A DNA stretch of 49,304 nt from Prosthecochloris sp. (GTDB taxonomy: Bacteria > Bacteroidota > Chlorobiia > Chlorobiales > Chlorobiaceae). A program made the position numbers and the translations under genes. Positions 8,512-17,211 of the stretch are shown here, piece by piece; within the stretch, counting starts at the first letter, position 1; the number at the start of each line of letters is the position of its first letter. The DNA lies in contig RAZP01000022.1 of the NCBI GenBank assembly GCA_004028745.1, positions 1 through 49,304 on the forward strand, given 5' to 3'. The notes beneath the pieces were generated by a model. It was not told the origin of the DNA. It was given only the letters and a program-made list of their open reading frames with translations, and searched no databases.

Positions 8512-9738
8512 TCAATACCCCAAATTCCTCTTGTTTCTGAAGAAGTTCAGGGCAAGGGCTACCATCACCATGTTGCCAAGGAGCGATGAACCTCCATATG
8601 ACAGAAAAGGCAAAGGAACGCCGATAACGGGAAAAAGGCCAATGGTCATCCCGACATTGATCATGACATGCACAAGCCAGAGAGAAACAAAACCTACCAG
8701 TGTCAATTCAACAAACTTGTTTTTGATAACACTGACAAGCCAAAGTATTCTCAGGAAAAGTGCGAGAAACAGGCTGAGCAGTATAATACTGCCGATCAGT
8801 CCCATCTCCTCGCCGATCACACAGAAAATAAAGTCAGTCCACTGCGCAGGGATAAAACGCAGCTGAGTCTGTGTACCTTCAAGAAAGCCTTTTCCGAAAA
8901 TCCCCCCGGAGCCTATCGCGATTTTTGCCTGCAAGGCGTTGTAACCAGCTCCCTGCGGATCCGACATGGGATCCAGAAAGGTCTGGATACGCCTCATCTG
9001 ATGCGGCTGCAGAATATCCGCAGCAAAGCGGAAAGTGAAAAGGCCGCCGGCAAAACCGAAAAGGGATACAATAAGCTGTGAAAAGTGAAAACCCTTGCGC
9101 ATAAAAATAAGCACTGCAAACACAAATATCGTGAGTGTGATCAGCAAATATATATTGAAAAAACCCACAATGGTCAGGAGAAAAGGGATCATTATAAGCA
9201 GCAGATAATAAACATTGAATCCTGCCATAATCATTACCGGAAAAATAAAGGAAAGATATGTCAGCGTTGTCCCCATGTCAGGCTGAAGCATAACCAGACC
9301 TGCAGGAATAACTGCTATGGCAAGAGCAAAAAGTACATCACTAAGGGATGTGATATCCGTATTGTCACTGGAAAGATATCTGGCAAGAGCAAGAACGGTG
9401 GTAACTTTTGCTATCTCGGAAGGTTGTATGCCGATGAAGCCAACACGTACCCAGCTGGTAGCACCTGAAACCTTCGTCCCGAAAAACAGTACCAGTACAA
9501 GAAGAAATAAACCGACAACATATAAACCATAGGAATACTCCATTATTTTCCTGTAGTCGGTATAGTATATGACAGCCATGACGATCAGGCCGATCCCAAA
9601 CCATGCAAGCTGTTTATAGAAAAGATCAATTGCTCCAACCCCGTTACTGGCACTGTATATCGCAAGAAGACCAAAAGCTATAAGACTTGCCATAAGTCCA
9701 AACAGCCATACATCAAGTTTGTTATACCGATTTACCAT
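8512..9738 (-). CDS. rodA: Rod-shape peptidoglycan glycosyltransferase RodA (SEDS family)
   Basis: Integral-membrane SEDS-family glycan polymerase that works with a class B penicillin-binding protein in the elongasome to build the side wall. The 408-residue product has about ten transmembrane helices. It carries the SEDS signatures WVRVGFIGIQPSEIAK in the first half, FIFPVMIMAG in the middle, and PLPFLSYGGSSLLGNM near the C-terminus. The ATG at 9738 is chosen over the TTG at 9765 because AGAGGAAAGG lies just upstream. RodA is favoured over FtsW by the short N-terminus, the length and the absence of cell-division genes nearby. No mre or mrd genes are adjacent, so it is separated from its usual operon. 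Confidence 0.9.
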   Translation of the reverse strand: MVNRYNKLDVWLFGLMASLIAFGLLAIYSASNGVGAIDLFYKQLAWFGIGLIVMAVIYYTDYRKIMEYSYGLYVVGLFLLVLVLFFGTKVSGATSWVRVGFIGIQPSEIAKVTTVLALARYLSSDNTDITSLSDVLFALAIAVIPAGLVMLQPDMGTTLTYLSFIFPVMIMAGFNVYYLLLIMIPFLLTIVGFFNIYLLITLTIFVFAVLIFMRKGFHFSQLIVSLFGFAGGLFTFRFAADILQPHQMRRIQTFLDPMSDPQGAGYNALQAKIAIGSGGIFGKGFLEGTQTQLRFIPAQWTDFIFCVIGEEMGLIGSIILLSLFLALFLRILWLVSVIKNKFVELTLVGFVSLWLVHVMINVGMTIGLFPVIGVPLPFLSYGGSSLLGNMVMVALALNFFRNKRNLGY

Positions 9739-9847
9739 ACCTTTCCTCTGCTCGAAAGAAGTCAAAATTCAAAAGTAAAAAGGCAAAATAACTGGATAGC
9801 GAGATAGACTGCTTTTGTTCATAATATTCCATGTTATTACACGTAAC

Positions 9848-9877
9848 CAAAGGGCACCTCTATTTAGGGAACCTCTC
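9848..9877. repeat. End fragments of the dispersed inverted-repeat element
   Basis: AAGGGCACCTCTATTTAGGG is followed by a second degenerate end, AACCTCTCTTA. These are two left ends abutting, without the body, in the spacer between divergent rodA and era. Confidence 0.6.
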
Positions 9878-9932
9878 TTACCATAAATTTTATTATAGTA
9901 AAAGCAATCCATAAGCGCTTAAACAACCATTC

Positions 9933-10853
9933 ATGTCCAAAGAAACAGCTTTTGCCTGCGGTTATGCAGCCATTGTAGGCCCTCCCAACGCAGGCAAATC
10001 CACCCTGCTTAACCGCCTTCTCGATCATAAACTATCCATAGTAACGCCTAAACCTCAAACTACAAGAAAAAAAATCACGGGAATTTACCACAATGACCGT
10101 TGTCAGATAATTTTTCTCGATACACCGGGCATTATGCATCCTATACAGCAGTTGCATGAGTCGATGCTGATGACAACCCGCGCAACCCTGAAAGAAGCCG
10201 ATGTAATTGTTGCCATGGTTCCCGTATCAAAAAAGGGAGGACTTTTTGACCGGGAATTTACCGACCTCTTGTTCAAGAAATGGCTTAAGGCAACGTCAAA
10301 ACCGGTGGTTGTGGCTTTAAACAAGGTTGACATTTTGAAAGAAGAAGAGACGGAAGAAGCGCTGCAAATCATCCGGGAGCTCTGGAAGCCTGAAAAGGTG
10401 CTGGCAATCTCCGCCATACAGGGTAAAGGGCTCGGCGATCTGGTCGAAACTTTGATGCCTTTCCTGCCCCTCGAACACCCGCTCTACCCTGGAGATATCC
10501 TCAGCACCGCTCCCGAACGTTTTTTCGTGAGTGAGATTATCCGGGAAAAGATCTTTCTCCAGTATGGCCAGGAAGTACCGTATTCGACCGAAGTAGTCAT
10601 TGACGAGTTTAAGGAACAGCATGAAAGCGATCCGTCAAAAAAAGATGTGATCCGTTGTTCGATCGTCGTTGAACGGGATTCTCAGAAACATATCCTTATT
10701 GGCAAAAAAGGAGCCGCCCTGAAAAAACTCGGCATGGCGGCAAGAAAGGATATCGAGGAGTTCCTTGATCGACCGGTATTCCTGGAGCTGTTCGTGAAAG
10801 TTCGGTCGGATTGGAGAAAGAAAAAAGGAATGCTGAAAAGCTTCGGGTATTGA
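9933..10853 (+). CDS. era: GTPase Era, 16S rRNA-binding ribosome assembly factor
   Basis: Ras-like GTPase that binds the 3' end of 16S rRNA and promotes 30S maturation. The 306-residue product has G1 GPPNAGKS at 16-23, G3 DTPG at 63-66 and G4 NKVD at 130-133. A C-terminal KH domain follows, with the GKKGAALKKLG loop near residue 253. Length and domain order match the family. The ATG at 9933 lacks a clear Shine-Dalgarno. It converges on rpsA, and the two genes share a bidirectional terminator. Confidence 0.97.
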   Translation: MSKETAFACGYAAIVGPPNAGKSTLLNRLLDHKLSIVTPKPQTTRKKITGIYHNDRCQIIFLDTPGIMHPIQQLHESMLMTTRATLKEADVIVAMVPVSKKGGLFDREFTDLLFKKWLKATSKPVVVALNKVDILKEEETEEALQIIRELWKPEKVLAISAIQGKGLGDLVETLMPFLPLEHPLYPGDILSTAPERFFVSEIIREKIFLQYGQEVPYSTEVVIDEFKEQHESDPSKKDVIRCSIVVERDSQKHILIGKKGAALKKLGMAARKDIEEFLDRPVFLELFVKVRSDWRKKKGMLKSFGY

Positions 10854-10874
10854 GCAAGATAACCGGGGTTTTAG

Positions 10875-10914
10875 CAAAAAAGCCTCTTCCAGTTTGTTGG
10901 AAGAGGCTTTTTTT
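10875..10914. terminator. Bidirectional terminator between era and rpsA
   Basis: A ten-base-pair stem (GCCTCTTCCA / TGGAAGAGGC) with a six-base loop is flanked by AAAAAA on the left and TTTTTTT on the right, so it can stop transcripts from both era and rpsA. Confidence 0.9.
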
Positions 10915-10934
10915 CTTGGAAAAACGCAAGTGAT

Positions 10935-12710
10935 TTACCCGCCGTTTTCCTGCCCTTCAGCCTTGGGCTGGGATTCCAGCTCGGCACTTGCATCCTCAAT
11001 CTCTTTCTTTTCGTTCGGATGGGCCTGAAGATACTCCTCAATCTCTTCCTTGCTCTTGTCCTTGAAATACTCGAGCGCCGAGAGAATGATTCGCTTGTTT
11101 TCCTTGTCGAACTCAATGACACGAAGCGGAAGCTCATCCTCCACCTTGAAGGAGGCATGAATGTCCTTGACCCCTCCCTGGAGAAGATGCGATACCGGCA
11201 CAAAACCGTCCACGTCGCCCGGCAGGATAACGATAACGCCTTTTTCTATGATCTGCGATATTTTCCCGGAGCATTCCGAACCCACTGCATATTTCTGTTC
11301 GAATTCATCCCACGGATCAGGGTTTATCTGCTTATGCCCAAGCGCTATACGGCGCGCGTTGACATCGAACTTCAGCACTTTAACCTCGAGCTCCTGGTTC
11401 TTTTTAACCAGTTCGCTTGGATGACGGATCTTTTTGGTCCATGAAAGATCGGAAATGTGTACAAGACCATCCACCCCCGGCTCGAGTTCAACAAACACAC
11501 CGAAATCGGTAATGTTGCTAACCGTCCCTTTATGTACCGAGCCCTCTACGTATTTCTCCGAAAGAGCGATCCACGGATCCTCGGCGACCCGCTTCATTGA
11601 AAGCGAGAGTTTTGTATGCTCTTTATCGATGTTGAGGATGACACATTCAACCTCCTGGCCGAGAGAAACAAACTGGCTTGGGTGCTTGATGTGCTGTGTC
11701 CAGCTCATTTCCGAGATGTGAACAAGACCTTCGATACCTTTTTCAATCTCGACAAACGCACCGTAATCTGTAATGGAAACAACACGGCCGTTTGTCTTGG
11801 CACCGACCGGGTACTTGATCTCGATGTTTTCCCACGGATGAGGCTCAAGCTGCTTCATACCGAGGGAAACCCTTTTGGTTTCTTCGTCAAAACCGACAAC
11901 AACAACTTTGATCGGCTGATCAAGTTCGACAACTTCCGAAGGATGGTTGATCCTGCCCCAGGTGATATCGGTGATATGAACAAGACCGTCGAGCCCCCCG
12001 AGATCGACGAAGATGCCGAAATCGGTGATGTTCTTCACCGTGCCTTCGAGAACCATGCCTACTTTTATGTTGGCGAGCATCTCTTCCCGTTTTGCCGCGT
12101 ACTCTTCTTCGAGAATGACCTTGTGGCTGACAACGATATTCTGCGTTACAGGATTGATTTTAACAACCCTGAAGTCCATTGTCTGGCCAACAAGCGCGTC
12201 GAAATCACGAACCGGTTTGACATCGATCTGTGAACCCGGCAGAAATGCTTCGACTCCCGATAATGAAACGGTCATGCCACCCTTTACACGGTTGACAATT
12301 TTTCCGTTTATAATGGTGTCATTTTCGATCGAATCGTAAATCTTATCCCAGATCCTGAGAACGTCAGCTTTTCTTTTTGAAAGAATGAGCTGCCCCATTT
12401 TGTCTTCGATGTTTTCGAGATAAACTTCAACCTCGTCACCGACTTTCAGCTCTTCCTCGTCTTTGAACTCGAGCTTCGATACGATACCCTCCGACTTGAA
12501 ACCTACGTCGATGGTAACATCCTTGTTCGAGATGGCGACAATGGTACCTTTAACGATCTCTTCTTCCGTAATCTCGTTAAGCGTGCTCGAATAGAGCTGC
12601 TCCATCTGGTCAAGTTCCGAAGGCTCGTAATTCGCGAAAAATTTTACCCGATGACTTTTAGGACCTGACTCCGTTACCTTTTGTTGTTCGATTGTTTGCG
12701 TTTCTGACAT
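10935..12710 (-). CDS. rpsA: 30S ribosomal protein S1
   Basis: mRNA-binding ribosomal protein needed for translation initiation on structured messages. The 591-residue product has six S1 (OB-fold) repeats. The later repeats carry the conserved pattern ITDFGIFVDLGGLDGLVHIT and similar. The N-terminal part has the EEEIVKGTIVAI start of the first repeat, and the C-terminus is an acidic tail rich in E, K and Q. It starts at ATG 12710 with GGAAGGGA upstream. It follows cmk on the same strand, an arrangement common in bacteria (cmk-rpsA). Confidence 0.97.
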   Translation of the reverse strand: MSETQTIEQQKVTESGPKSHRVKFFANYEPSELDQMEQLYSSTLNEITEEEIVKGTIVAISNKDVTIDVGFKSEGIVSKLEFKDEEELKVGDEVEVYLENIEDKMGQLILSKRKADVLRIWDKIYDSIENDTIINGKIVNRVKGGMTVSLSGVEAFLPGSQIDVKPVRDFDALVGQTMDFRVVKINPVTQNIVVSHKVILEEEYAAKREEMLANIKVGMVLEGTVKNITDFGIFVDLGGLDGLVHITDITWGRINHPSEVVELDQPIKVVVVGFDEETKRVSLGMKQLEPHPWENIEIKYPVGAKTNGRVVSITDYGAFVEIEKGIEGLVHISEMSWTQHIKHPSQFVSLGQEVECVILNIDKEHTKLSLSMKRVAEDPWIALSEKYVEGSVHKGTVSNITDFGVFVELEPGVDGLVHISDLSWTKKIRHPSELVKKNQELEVKVLKFDVNARRIALGHKQINPDPWDEFEQKYAVGSECSGKISQIIEKGVIVILPGDVDGFVPVSHLLQGGVKDIHASFKVEDELPLRVIEFDKENKRIILSALEYFKDKSKEEIEEYLQAHPNEKKEIEDASAELESQPKAEGQENGG

Positions 12711-12790
12711 TAATTATTCCCTTCCTCTCTTGTGAATTGTGCCTTCCGCCGCGAGAGATTTCAGCGAAAGATTTTATGGTTAACAAGTAC

Positions 12791-12811
12791 ACAGCCGTTT
12801 TACACGGCTGT
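12791..12811 (-). promoter_or_regulatory. Hairpin overlapping the cmk stop codon
   Basis: ACAGCCGT and ACGGCTGT form an eight-base-pair stem across the cmk stop. On the minus strand it is not followed by a T-run, so it looks like a processing or pausing hairpin between cmk and rpsA rather than a full terminator. In the plus direction it is followed by TTTTT. Confidence 0.4.
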
Positions 12812-13501
12812 TTTTTCCAATGCAAGATTGTATACCAGAGTAACTTGCTCTTCTATGGTAAGGCCGGATGTATCAACCTCGACCGCATCCTCATGTTTTT
12901 TCAGCGGCGCATGAGTGCGGGCCGCGTCATCTTTGTCACGTTGCAGGATTTCCCGCTCAAGTTCATCTACCGACGGGACGCTGTTGTTGTCCCCACTTTT
13001 CTGAACAAGCTCCGCATAACGGCGTCGTGCCCTTTCAGATGCGTCGGCTATCAGAAAAATCTTCAGCTCGGCATCGGGAAACACGACGGTGCCGATATCC
13101 CTGCCGTCCATAACAACACCGCGTCTGCCGCCCATGTTCCTCTGCATCTGTTTGAGAATATCCCGAACCGGTTTCAAAGAACTGATAAAGCTTACATGAC
13201 GCGAAACCCTGTTCTCCCTGATGGCAGCGGTTACATCCCGACCATCGAGAAAAACACGGTCACCATCAAAGGCAATGTCGATGTTGTCAAGAAGAGGCTC
13301 AATCTCCTCAGGATTTTCATGAAGACGCTCCAACATGCCTGCTTCGAGAGCCTTGAGGGTCACGGACCTGTACATTGCCCCCGTATCGATATAGGTATAT
13401 CCCAGTTTCCTGGCCAACAGACGTGCCGTGGTGCTCTTACCGGAAGCAGCCGGACCATCTATTGCTATGATAATTTTTCCGCTTTCGTTTATGATGCCCA
13501 C
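12800..13501 (-). CDS. cmk: Cytidylate kinase
   Basis: Phosphorylates CMP and dCMP with ATP, feeding CTP and dCTP synthesis. The 233-residue product has the P-loop AIDGPAASGKST near 13-24. The segment DTGAMYRSVTLKALEAG and the later GRDIGTVVFPDAELKIFL are characteristic of bacterial CMP kinases. The family's extra CMP-binding insertion is present. The only start in frame near the P-loop is GTG 13501. An out-of-frame ATG lies just upstream, so GTG is accepted with some reserve. It precedes rpsA. Confidence 0.95.
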   Translation of the reverse strand: MGIINESGKIIIAIDGPAASGKSTTARLLARKLGYTYIDTGAMYRSVTLKALEAGMLERLHENPEEIEPLLDNIDIAFDGDRVFLDGRDVTAAIRENRVSRHVSFISSLKPVRDILKQMQRNMGGRRGVVMDGRDIGTVVFPDAELKIFLIADASERARRRYAELVQKSGDNNSVPSVDELEREILQRDKDDAARTHAPLKKHEDAVEVDTSGLTIEEQVTLVYNLALEKTAV

Positions 13502-13595
13502 AACATTTTAAGTTAGCCTGCTATTCTATAAAAAAATTTTGCTTTTTGCAAATATAGTGATTTCTTGCAGTGCCCTGGTTTGCGTCGCGTAATCA

Positions 13596-13698
13596 AAGGC
13601 ACCTCTATTAATTGTCGTGAGTCCCGATGCTATCGGGATACAAGGCGGACGGAGCCCCGACAAGGTCGGGACAACAAAGCATGGTGCGCAACAAATTA
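13596..13698. repeat. Dispersed inverted-repeat element, internally altered (copy B)
   Basis: It begins GGCACCTCTATTAATTGTCG and runs straight into copy C. Two palindromes interrupt it, at 13622-13638 (TCCCGATGCTATCGGGA) and near 13656-13671 (CCCGACAAGGTCGGG). The right end is cut to ACAAATTAA before the next copy begins. Confidence 0.75.
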
Positions 13699-13860
13699 AG
13701 GGCACCTCTATTTATTGTCATGAGCGGTTCAAGTGCAAGGCGAACGGAGCGCAGAAACCGGAGTGTACACGGAGTACATGAGGATTTCGAGCACCGCTCA
13801 ACGAGGCAATTGAAGCGCGGAATAAATAAAGAGAGGTAACCTTAATAGAGGTGCCCTTAA
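13699..13860. repeat. Dispersed inverted-repeat element, type 1 (copy C), directly after copy B
   Basis: The body is nearly identical to copy A, including CCGGAGTGTACACGG and CAATTGAAGCGCGG. After the right end at about 13841 an extra end fragment, TTAATAGAGGTGCCC, follows. The ychF ATG lies 24 bases further on, so the element supplies much of the ychF upstream region. Confidence 0.85.
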
Positions 13861-13883
13861 CAGTAACATATAATCATTCCTCT

Positions 13884-14975
13884 ATGGCTTTACGTTGCGG
13901 TATTGTCGGGCTGCCCAATGTCGGAAAATCAACTCTTTTTAACGCAATAACGGCAAAACAGGCTGAAGCTGAAAACTACCCGTTCTGCACGATCGAGCCA
14001 AACGTCGGCATGGTGCTTGTCCCGGACGGAAGGCTTCAAAAACTGGCCGATATCGTCAGGACATCAACCATCATTCCTGCAACTATCGAGCTTGTGGATA
14101 TCGCAGGCCTTGTAAGGGGAGCAAGCAAGGGTGAAGGTCTTGGGAATCAGTTCCTGTCACATATCAGGGAGGTTGATGCGATTGTTCACGTCGTGCGCTG
14201 TTTCGAGGATACCGATGTGATCCACGTCCACGGCAAAGTGAACCCGGTTGATGATATCAGCACGATCGAAACCGAGTTGATGCTTGCCGATCTCGAAAGC
14301 ATGGAAAAAAGGCTGGATAAACTCAGGAAAAACGCAAAAAAGGAAAAGGAGCTGCTCCCGGCTGTTGCTCTTGCTGAAAAGATCATCAAAGGTCTTGGCG
14401 AAGGCATCCCGGCACGCAGACTGCTGGAAACCGATGATGAGAAAGCACTGGGTAAACAGTTTTTTCTATTATCCGCAAAACCGGTTCTTTACGCAGCAAA
14501 TGTTTCCGACGACGATCTTCCGGACGGGAACAGCTATACAAAGCAGGTCGAGGAAATCGCCGAGAAAGAAGGGGCAAGAATGCTGATTATCAGCGCAAAA
14601 ACCGAAGCGGAAATTGCCGAACTGCCCGAAGAGGACCGTCCGGAGTTTCTTGAAAGTCTCGGGCTGGACATGTCCGGCCTGGACCGTATCATACAGACAG
14701 CCTATAACTTGCTTGGCCTGCATACCTTTTTTACTGCCGGCGAAAAAGAAGTGCATGCCTGGACTATTCGCAAAGGTGCTGCCGCACCTGAAGCAGCAGG
14801 TGCGATCCATACCGATTTTGAAAAAGGATTTATCCGTGCGGAAGTGATAGCCTATGACGATATGCTCACTTACGGCTCTGAACAGAAAGCCAGGGAAGCC
14901 GGCAAAATGCGCTCTGAAGGCAAGGAGTACATTGTCCGGGACGGCGACGTGATTGTTTTCCGGTTTAATGTGTAA
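13884..14975 (+). CDS. ychF: Obg-like ATPase YchF
   Basis: TRAFAC-class P-loop ATPase that binds ribosomes and influences stress responses. The 363 residues from ATG 13884 match the family exactly: G1 GLPNVGKST at 9-17, the conserved NYPFCTIEPNVG near 36-47, a helical coiled-coil insertion, and a C-terminal TGS-type domain (about 280-363) ending VIVFRFNV. A longer frame opening at GTG 13851 starts inside the repeat end and is rejected. The stop codon TAA at 14973-14975 sits at the very start of a (TGCTAAG)n array. It is a single-gene unit. Confidence 0.97.
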   Translation: MALRCGIVGLPNVGKSTLFNAITAKQAEAENYPFCTIEPNVGMVLVPDGRLQKLADIVRTSTIIPATIELVDIAGLVRGASKGEGLGNQFLSHIREVDAIVHVVRCFEDTDVIHVHGKVNPVDDISTIETELMLADLESMEKRLDKLRKNAKKEKELLPAVALAEKIIKGLGEGIPARRLLETDDEKALGKQFFLLSAKPVLYAANVSDDDLPDGNSYTKQVEEIAEKEGARMLIISAKTEAEIAELPEEDRPEFLESLGLDMSGLDRIIQTAYNLLGLHTFFTAGEKEVHAWTIRKGAAAPEAAGAIHTDFEKGFIRAEVIAYDDMLTYGSEQKAREAGKMRSEGKEYIVRDGDVIVFRFNV

Positions 14976-14984
14976 GTGCTGAGA

Positions 14985-15088
14985 GCTAAGTGCTAAGTGC
15001 TAAGTGCTAAGTGCTAAGTGCTAAGTGCTAAGTGCTAAGTGCTAAGTGCTAAGTGCTAAGTGCTAAGTGCTAAGTGCTAAGTGCTAAG
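14985..15088. repeat. Perfect heptamer tandem array (TGCTAAG)14
   Basis: Fourteen uninterrupted copies of TGCTAAG run from 14991 to 15088, preceded by imperfect units beginning at the ychF stop codon. The perfection implies recent or ongoing slippage. It is not a CRISPR array, because there are no spacers. Confidence 0.98.
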
Positions 15089-15265
15089 GAAAAGATAGAA
15101 AGAGATTAAAAAAGTCATCCTCCCCTTCTCTTTTCTCATTATTCAATAGTCATTCTATCGTTACTCCCTCCTTGCTCCTGCAGCGAAGCTGCTACTCCCT
15201 CCCAACCTCTTTGCCTTTTGCCCTTTGACTTCAAATCATTCCCTTCCCAATCGTCATTAGTCATT
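15089..15265. other. Spacer without gene between ychF and murI
   Basis: No frame is convincing. The DNA is degenerate pyrimidine-rich heptad-like sequence with two copies of TAGTCATTCTAT near 15150 and 15258. Confidence 0.5.
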
Positions 15266-16075
15266 CTATACCTCCACCAGTTCTACGTCAGGAATATCGG
15301 TTCCCAGAAAAAGCCTGCAAAGCGACCTGAATTTCCGGGGAAGATCACTGACAAGCAAGTGTGGTGAAACCGGAGCTCCTGAACCATTGAGCAGGTTGTT
15401 TTCAGCAAGCAACTCCTTTGCTTTGGCAGCAACCGCTTCGGCGGAATCTATAATGCGGATATCCGGCCCGGTAATCTTTCCGATCATTTTCTTGAGTATC
15501 GGATAATGTGTGCAACCGAGAACCAAGGTATCGACTCCCCAGCCCACAAGCTCCGCCAGGTAATCCCTTGCTATCATACCTGCCGCGGGATGGTCTATGA
15601 ATCCTTCTTCCGCAAGTGGTACAAGCAGCGGACAAGCTGAAGAAAAAACCTCGATCTCCGGCTTGAGGGCATTGATAGCGAACGAATAAGCATTCGACTC
15701 AATGGTGGCGCGGGTTCCGATGACCCCGATCCGATTGTTGCGTGAATGCTGAACAGCCAGTTCCGCACCGGCCTCCAGAACCCCCAGGACGGGGATACCT
15801 TTCCCAACCTGCTCGACAACATCAAGTGCAAGTGCCGAAACGGTATTGCAGGCAACGATAATCATCTTGGGCTGATGTTTCATAAGAATGCCCGCATCGT
15901 CCTGCGCGTATTTGCGAATGGTGACCTGTGATTTCGAACCATAGGGAACTCTCGCAGTATCTCCAAAATAGATGATGCGCTCAGAAGGCAGGAGTGCCTG
16001 TATTGCTTTGACGACTGTTAGTCCACCGATACCCGAATCAAATATGCCGACAGGGCTCGAAGCTGATAATGTCAT
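15266..16075 (-). CDS. murI: Glutamate racemase
   Basis: Cofactor-independent racemase making D-glutamate for peptidoglycan. The 269-residue product has the N-terminal GIFDSGIGGLTVVKA (10-24) and the two catalytic cysteines in VACNT (C76) and LGCTHYP (C188), with the expected family length. The start is ATG 16075. Immediately upstream, from 16078, the leader consists of GTGAATA tandem repeats instead of an ordinary leader, so no Shine-Dalgarno is visible. Copy-number change there would alter the promoter-to-start distance without touching the frame. Confidence 0.96.
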   Translation of the reverse strand: MTLSASSPVGIFDSGIGGLTVVKAIQALLPSERIIYFGDTARVPYGSKSQVTIRKYAQDDAGILMKHQPKMIIVACNTVSALALDVVEQVGKGIPVLGVLEAGAELAVQHSRNNRIGVIGTRATIESNAYSFAINALKPEIEVFSSACPLLVPLAEEGFIDHPAAGMIARDYLAELVGWGVDTLVLGCTHYPILKKMIGKITGPDIRIIDSAEAVAAKAKELLAENNLLNGSGAPVSPHLLVSDLPRKFRSLCRLFLGTDIPDVELVEV

Positions 16076-16076
16076 G

Positions 16077-16140
<64 letters not shown>

Positions 16141-16195
16141 GAGGAAAATAGTGCAAAAACAGCAAAGTTGGTGTTCTGTTTGGAAACTAGCCTTA

Positions 16196-16240
16196 CGTAC
16201 TCGTACTCAGCAAAGCGGTACTCGTAATCGTAATCGAAAA
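16196..16240. repeat. Partial copy of the GATTACGAGTACCGC module
   Basis: ACTCGTACTCAGCAAAGCGG followed by TACTCGTAATCGTAATCG is a short copy of the module seen at 8104-8162, 8273-8331, 23465-23508 and 23660-23702, in the same orientation as the 23-kb copies. Confidence 0.6.
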
Positions 16241-16247
16241 ATCTGAA

Positions 16248-16364
16248 GGGCACCTCAATTTATTTACTCCGCGCTTCAATTGCTTCGTTGAGCGGATAGG
16301 AGATGGTTTCTGCGCTCCGTTCGCCTTGCACTCGAACCGCTCATGACAATAAATAGAGGTACCC
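16248..16364. repeat. Dispersed inverted-repeat element, type 2 (copy D)
   Basis: The ends are GGGCACCTCAATTTATTT and AATAAATAGAGGTACCC. Arms match copies A and C in reverse orientation, but the roughly 40-base centre around CCGGAGTGTACACGG is replaced by a short GATAGGAGATGG segment. It lies in the murI-SDR spacer, where no gene is seen. Confidence 0.85.
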
Positions 16365-16383
16365 TGAATAGGAGGAAAATAGT

Positions 16384-17193
16384 TTAGGAGGAGCTGTCAT
16401 TAACCATCTCCTTACTGATATTCCAGAGCTGACGGCGGAGATCAGGGTCCATGGCAAGGCTGGAACATGAGGCTGGATGATTATTTTCGAAATAACGTCC
16501 CGTAATACCTGCAACATTCTCTGAAAGAGCAAGCCATGCCAGCGCTTCACCGCCGTATACCGGGTCCTGTCCGGAAAGCATCCACCCTGCATGGAGAAGT
16601 TTTGTAGCAAGCACACCTGGGTCGAGTGTGTTGACGGTAATACCTGTTTCCTTCAGCCGTTCAGCGTATTCGAAAGTGAACATGACATTGCAGAGCTTGC
16701 TGAAAGCGTAAGCGTCATACCCTGTGTAATGTCGTTCCCCCTGGATATTGCCGACGTCAAATCCGGCACTGAGATGATCGACGGAACTGACATTGATAAT
16801 GCGTGCGCTGCTCTTCAGTAAAAGAGGCTCCAGCAGAAGTGTCAGGTGAAAGTGCGCGAGATAGTTGACGGCAAAGGTTGTTTCAAAACCATCGACTGTC
16901 AGCTCCCGGCGCTCCATATAAACCCCGGCGTTGTTTATCAGTACATCTATGTGATCATTCCCGGCAAGCAGTGTGTTTGCCATCATTACAACTTCTTCCA
17001 GGGAACTGAAATCAGCCTTTACCACACTGACGTTCGCTAATCCGGCAAATGGAGCCACCTCTTTTTTCACCTCCTCAAGACGCTTGCGGCTCCTGCCGTG
17101 CAGAATGATTGACGAACCAGCTTTTGCAAACTGTAATGCCGCGGACCTCCCTATCCCGTCAGTGCTTCCTGTTATGCAGACGACCTTTCGCAT
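16384..17193 (-). CDS. Short-chain dehydrogenase/reductase (retinol-dehydrogenase-like)
   Basis: NAD(P)-dependent SDR of unknown substrate. From ATG 17193 the product has 269 residues: cofactor loop TGSTDGIG at 8-15, NNAG at 87-90, catalytic serine in NVSS near 136-137, and YAFSK with Y162 and K166. The overall pattern, with a long C-terminal lid, resembles the retinol dehydrogenase/WW-oxidoreductase group. A GTG at 17208 would add five residues and start three bases after the lptE stop; the ATG gives the textbook SDR N-terminus, so I prefer it. It is the last gene of the minus-strand run that includes lptE. No role in LPS export should be assumed from position alone. Confidence 0.88.
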   Translation of the reverse strand: MRKVVCITGSTDGIGRSAALQFAKAGSSIILHGRSRKRLEEVKKEVAPFAGLANVSVVKADFSSLEEVVMMANTLLAGNDHIDVLINNAGVYMERRELTVDGFETTFAVNYLAHFHLTLLLEPLLLKSSARIINVSSVDHLSAGFDVGNIQGERHYTGYDAYAFSKLCNVMFTFEYAERLKETGITVNTLDPGVLATKLLHAGWMLSGQDPVYGGEALAWLALSENVAGITGRYFENNHPASCSSLAMDPDLRRQLWNISKEMVNDSSS

Positions 17194-17211
17194 AATTCTA
17201 TCGGCCACACC

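Noticed and set aside
10935..12710. Long frames opposite rpsA, rel/spoT, nhaD and the aldolase operon
   Set aside because: They mirror strongly supported genes on the other strand and show no domain motifs of their own.
14985..15088. Possible CRISPR array at the TGCTAAG repeats
   Set aside because: The unit is seven bases with no unique spacers and no cas genes nearby; it is a simple tandem repeat.
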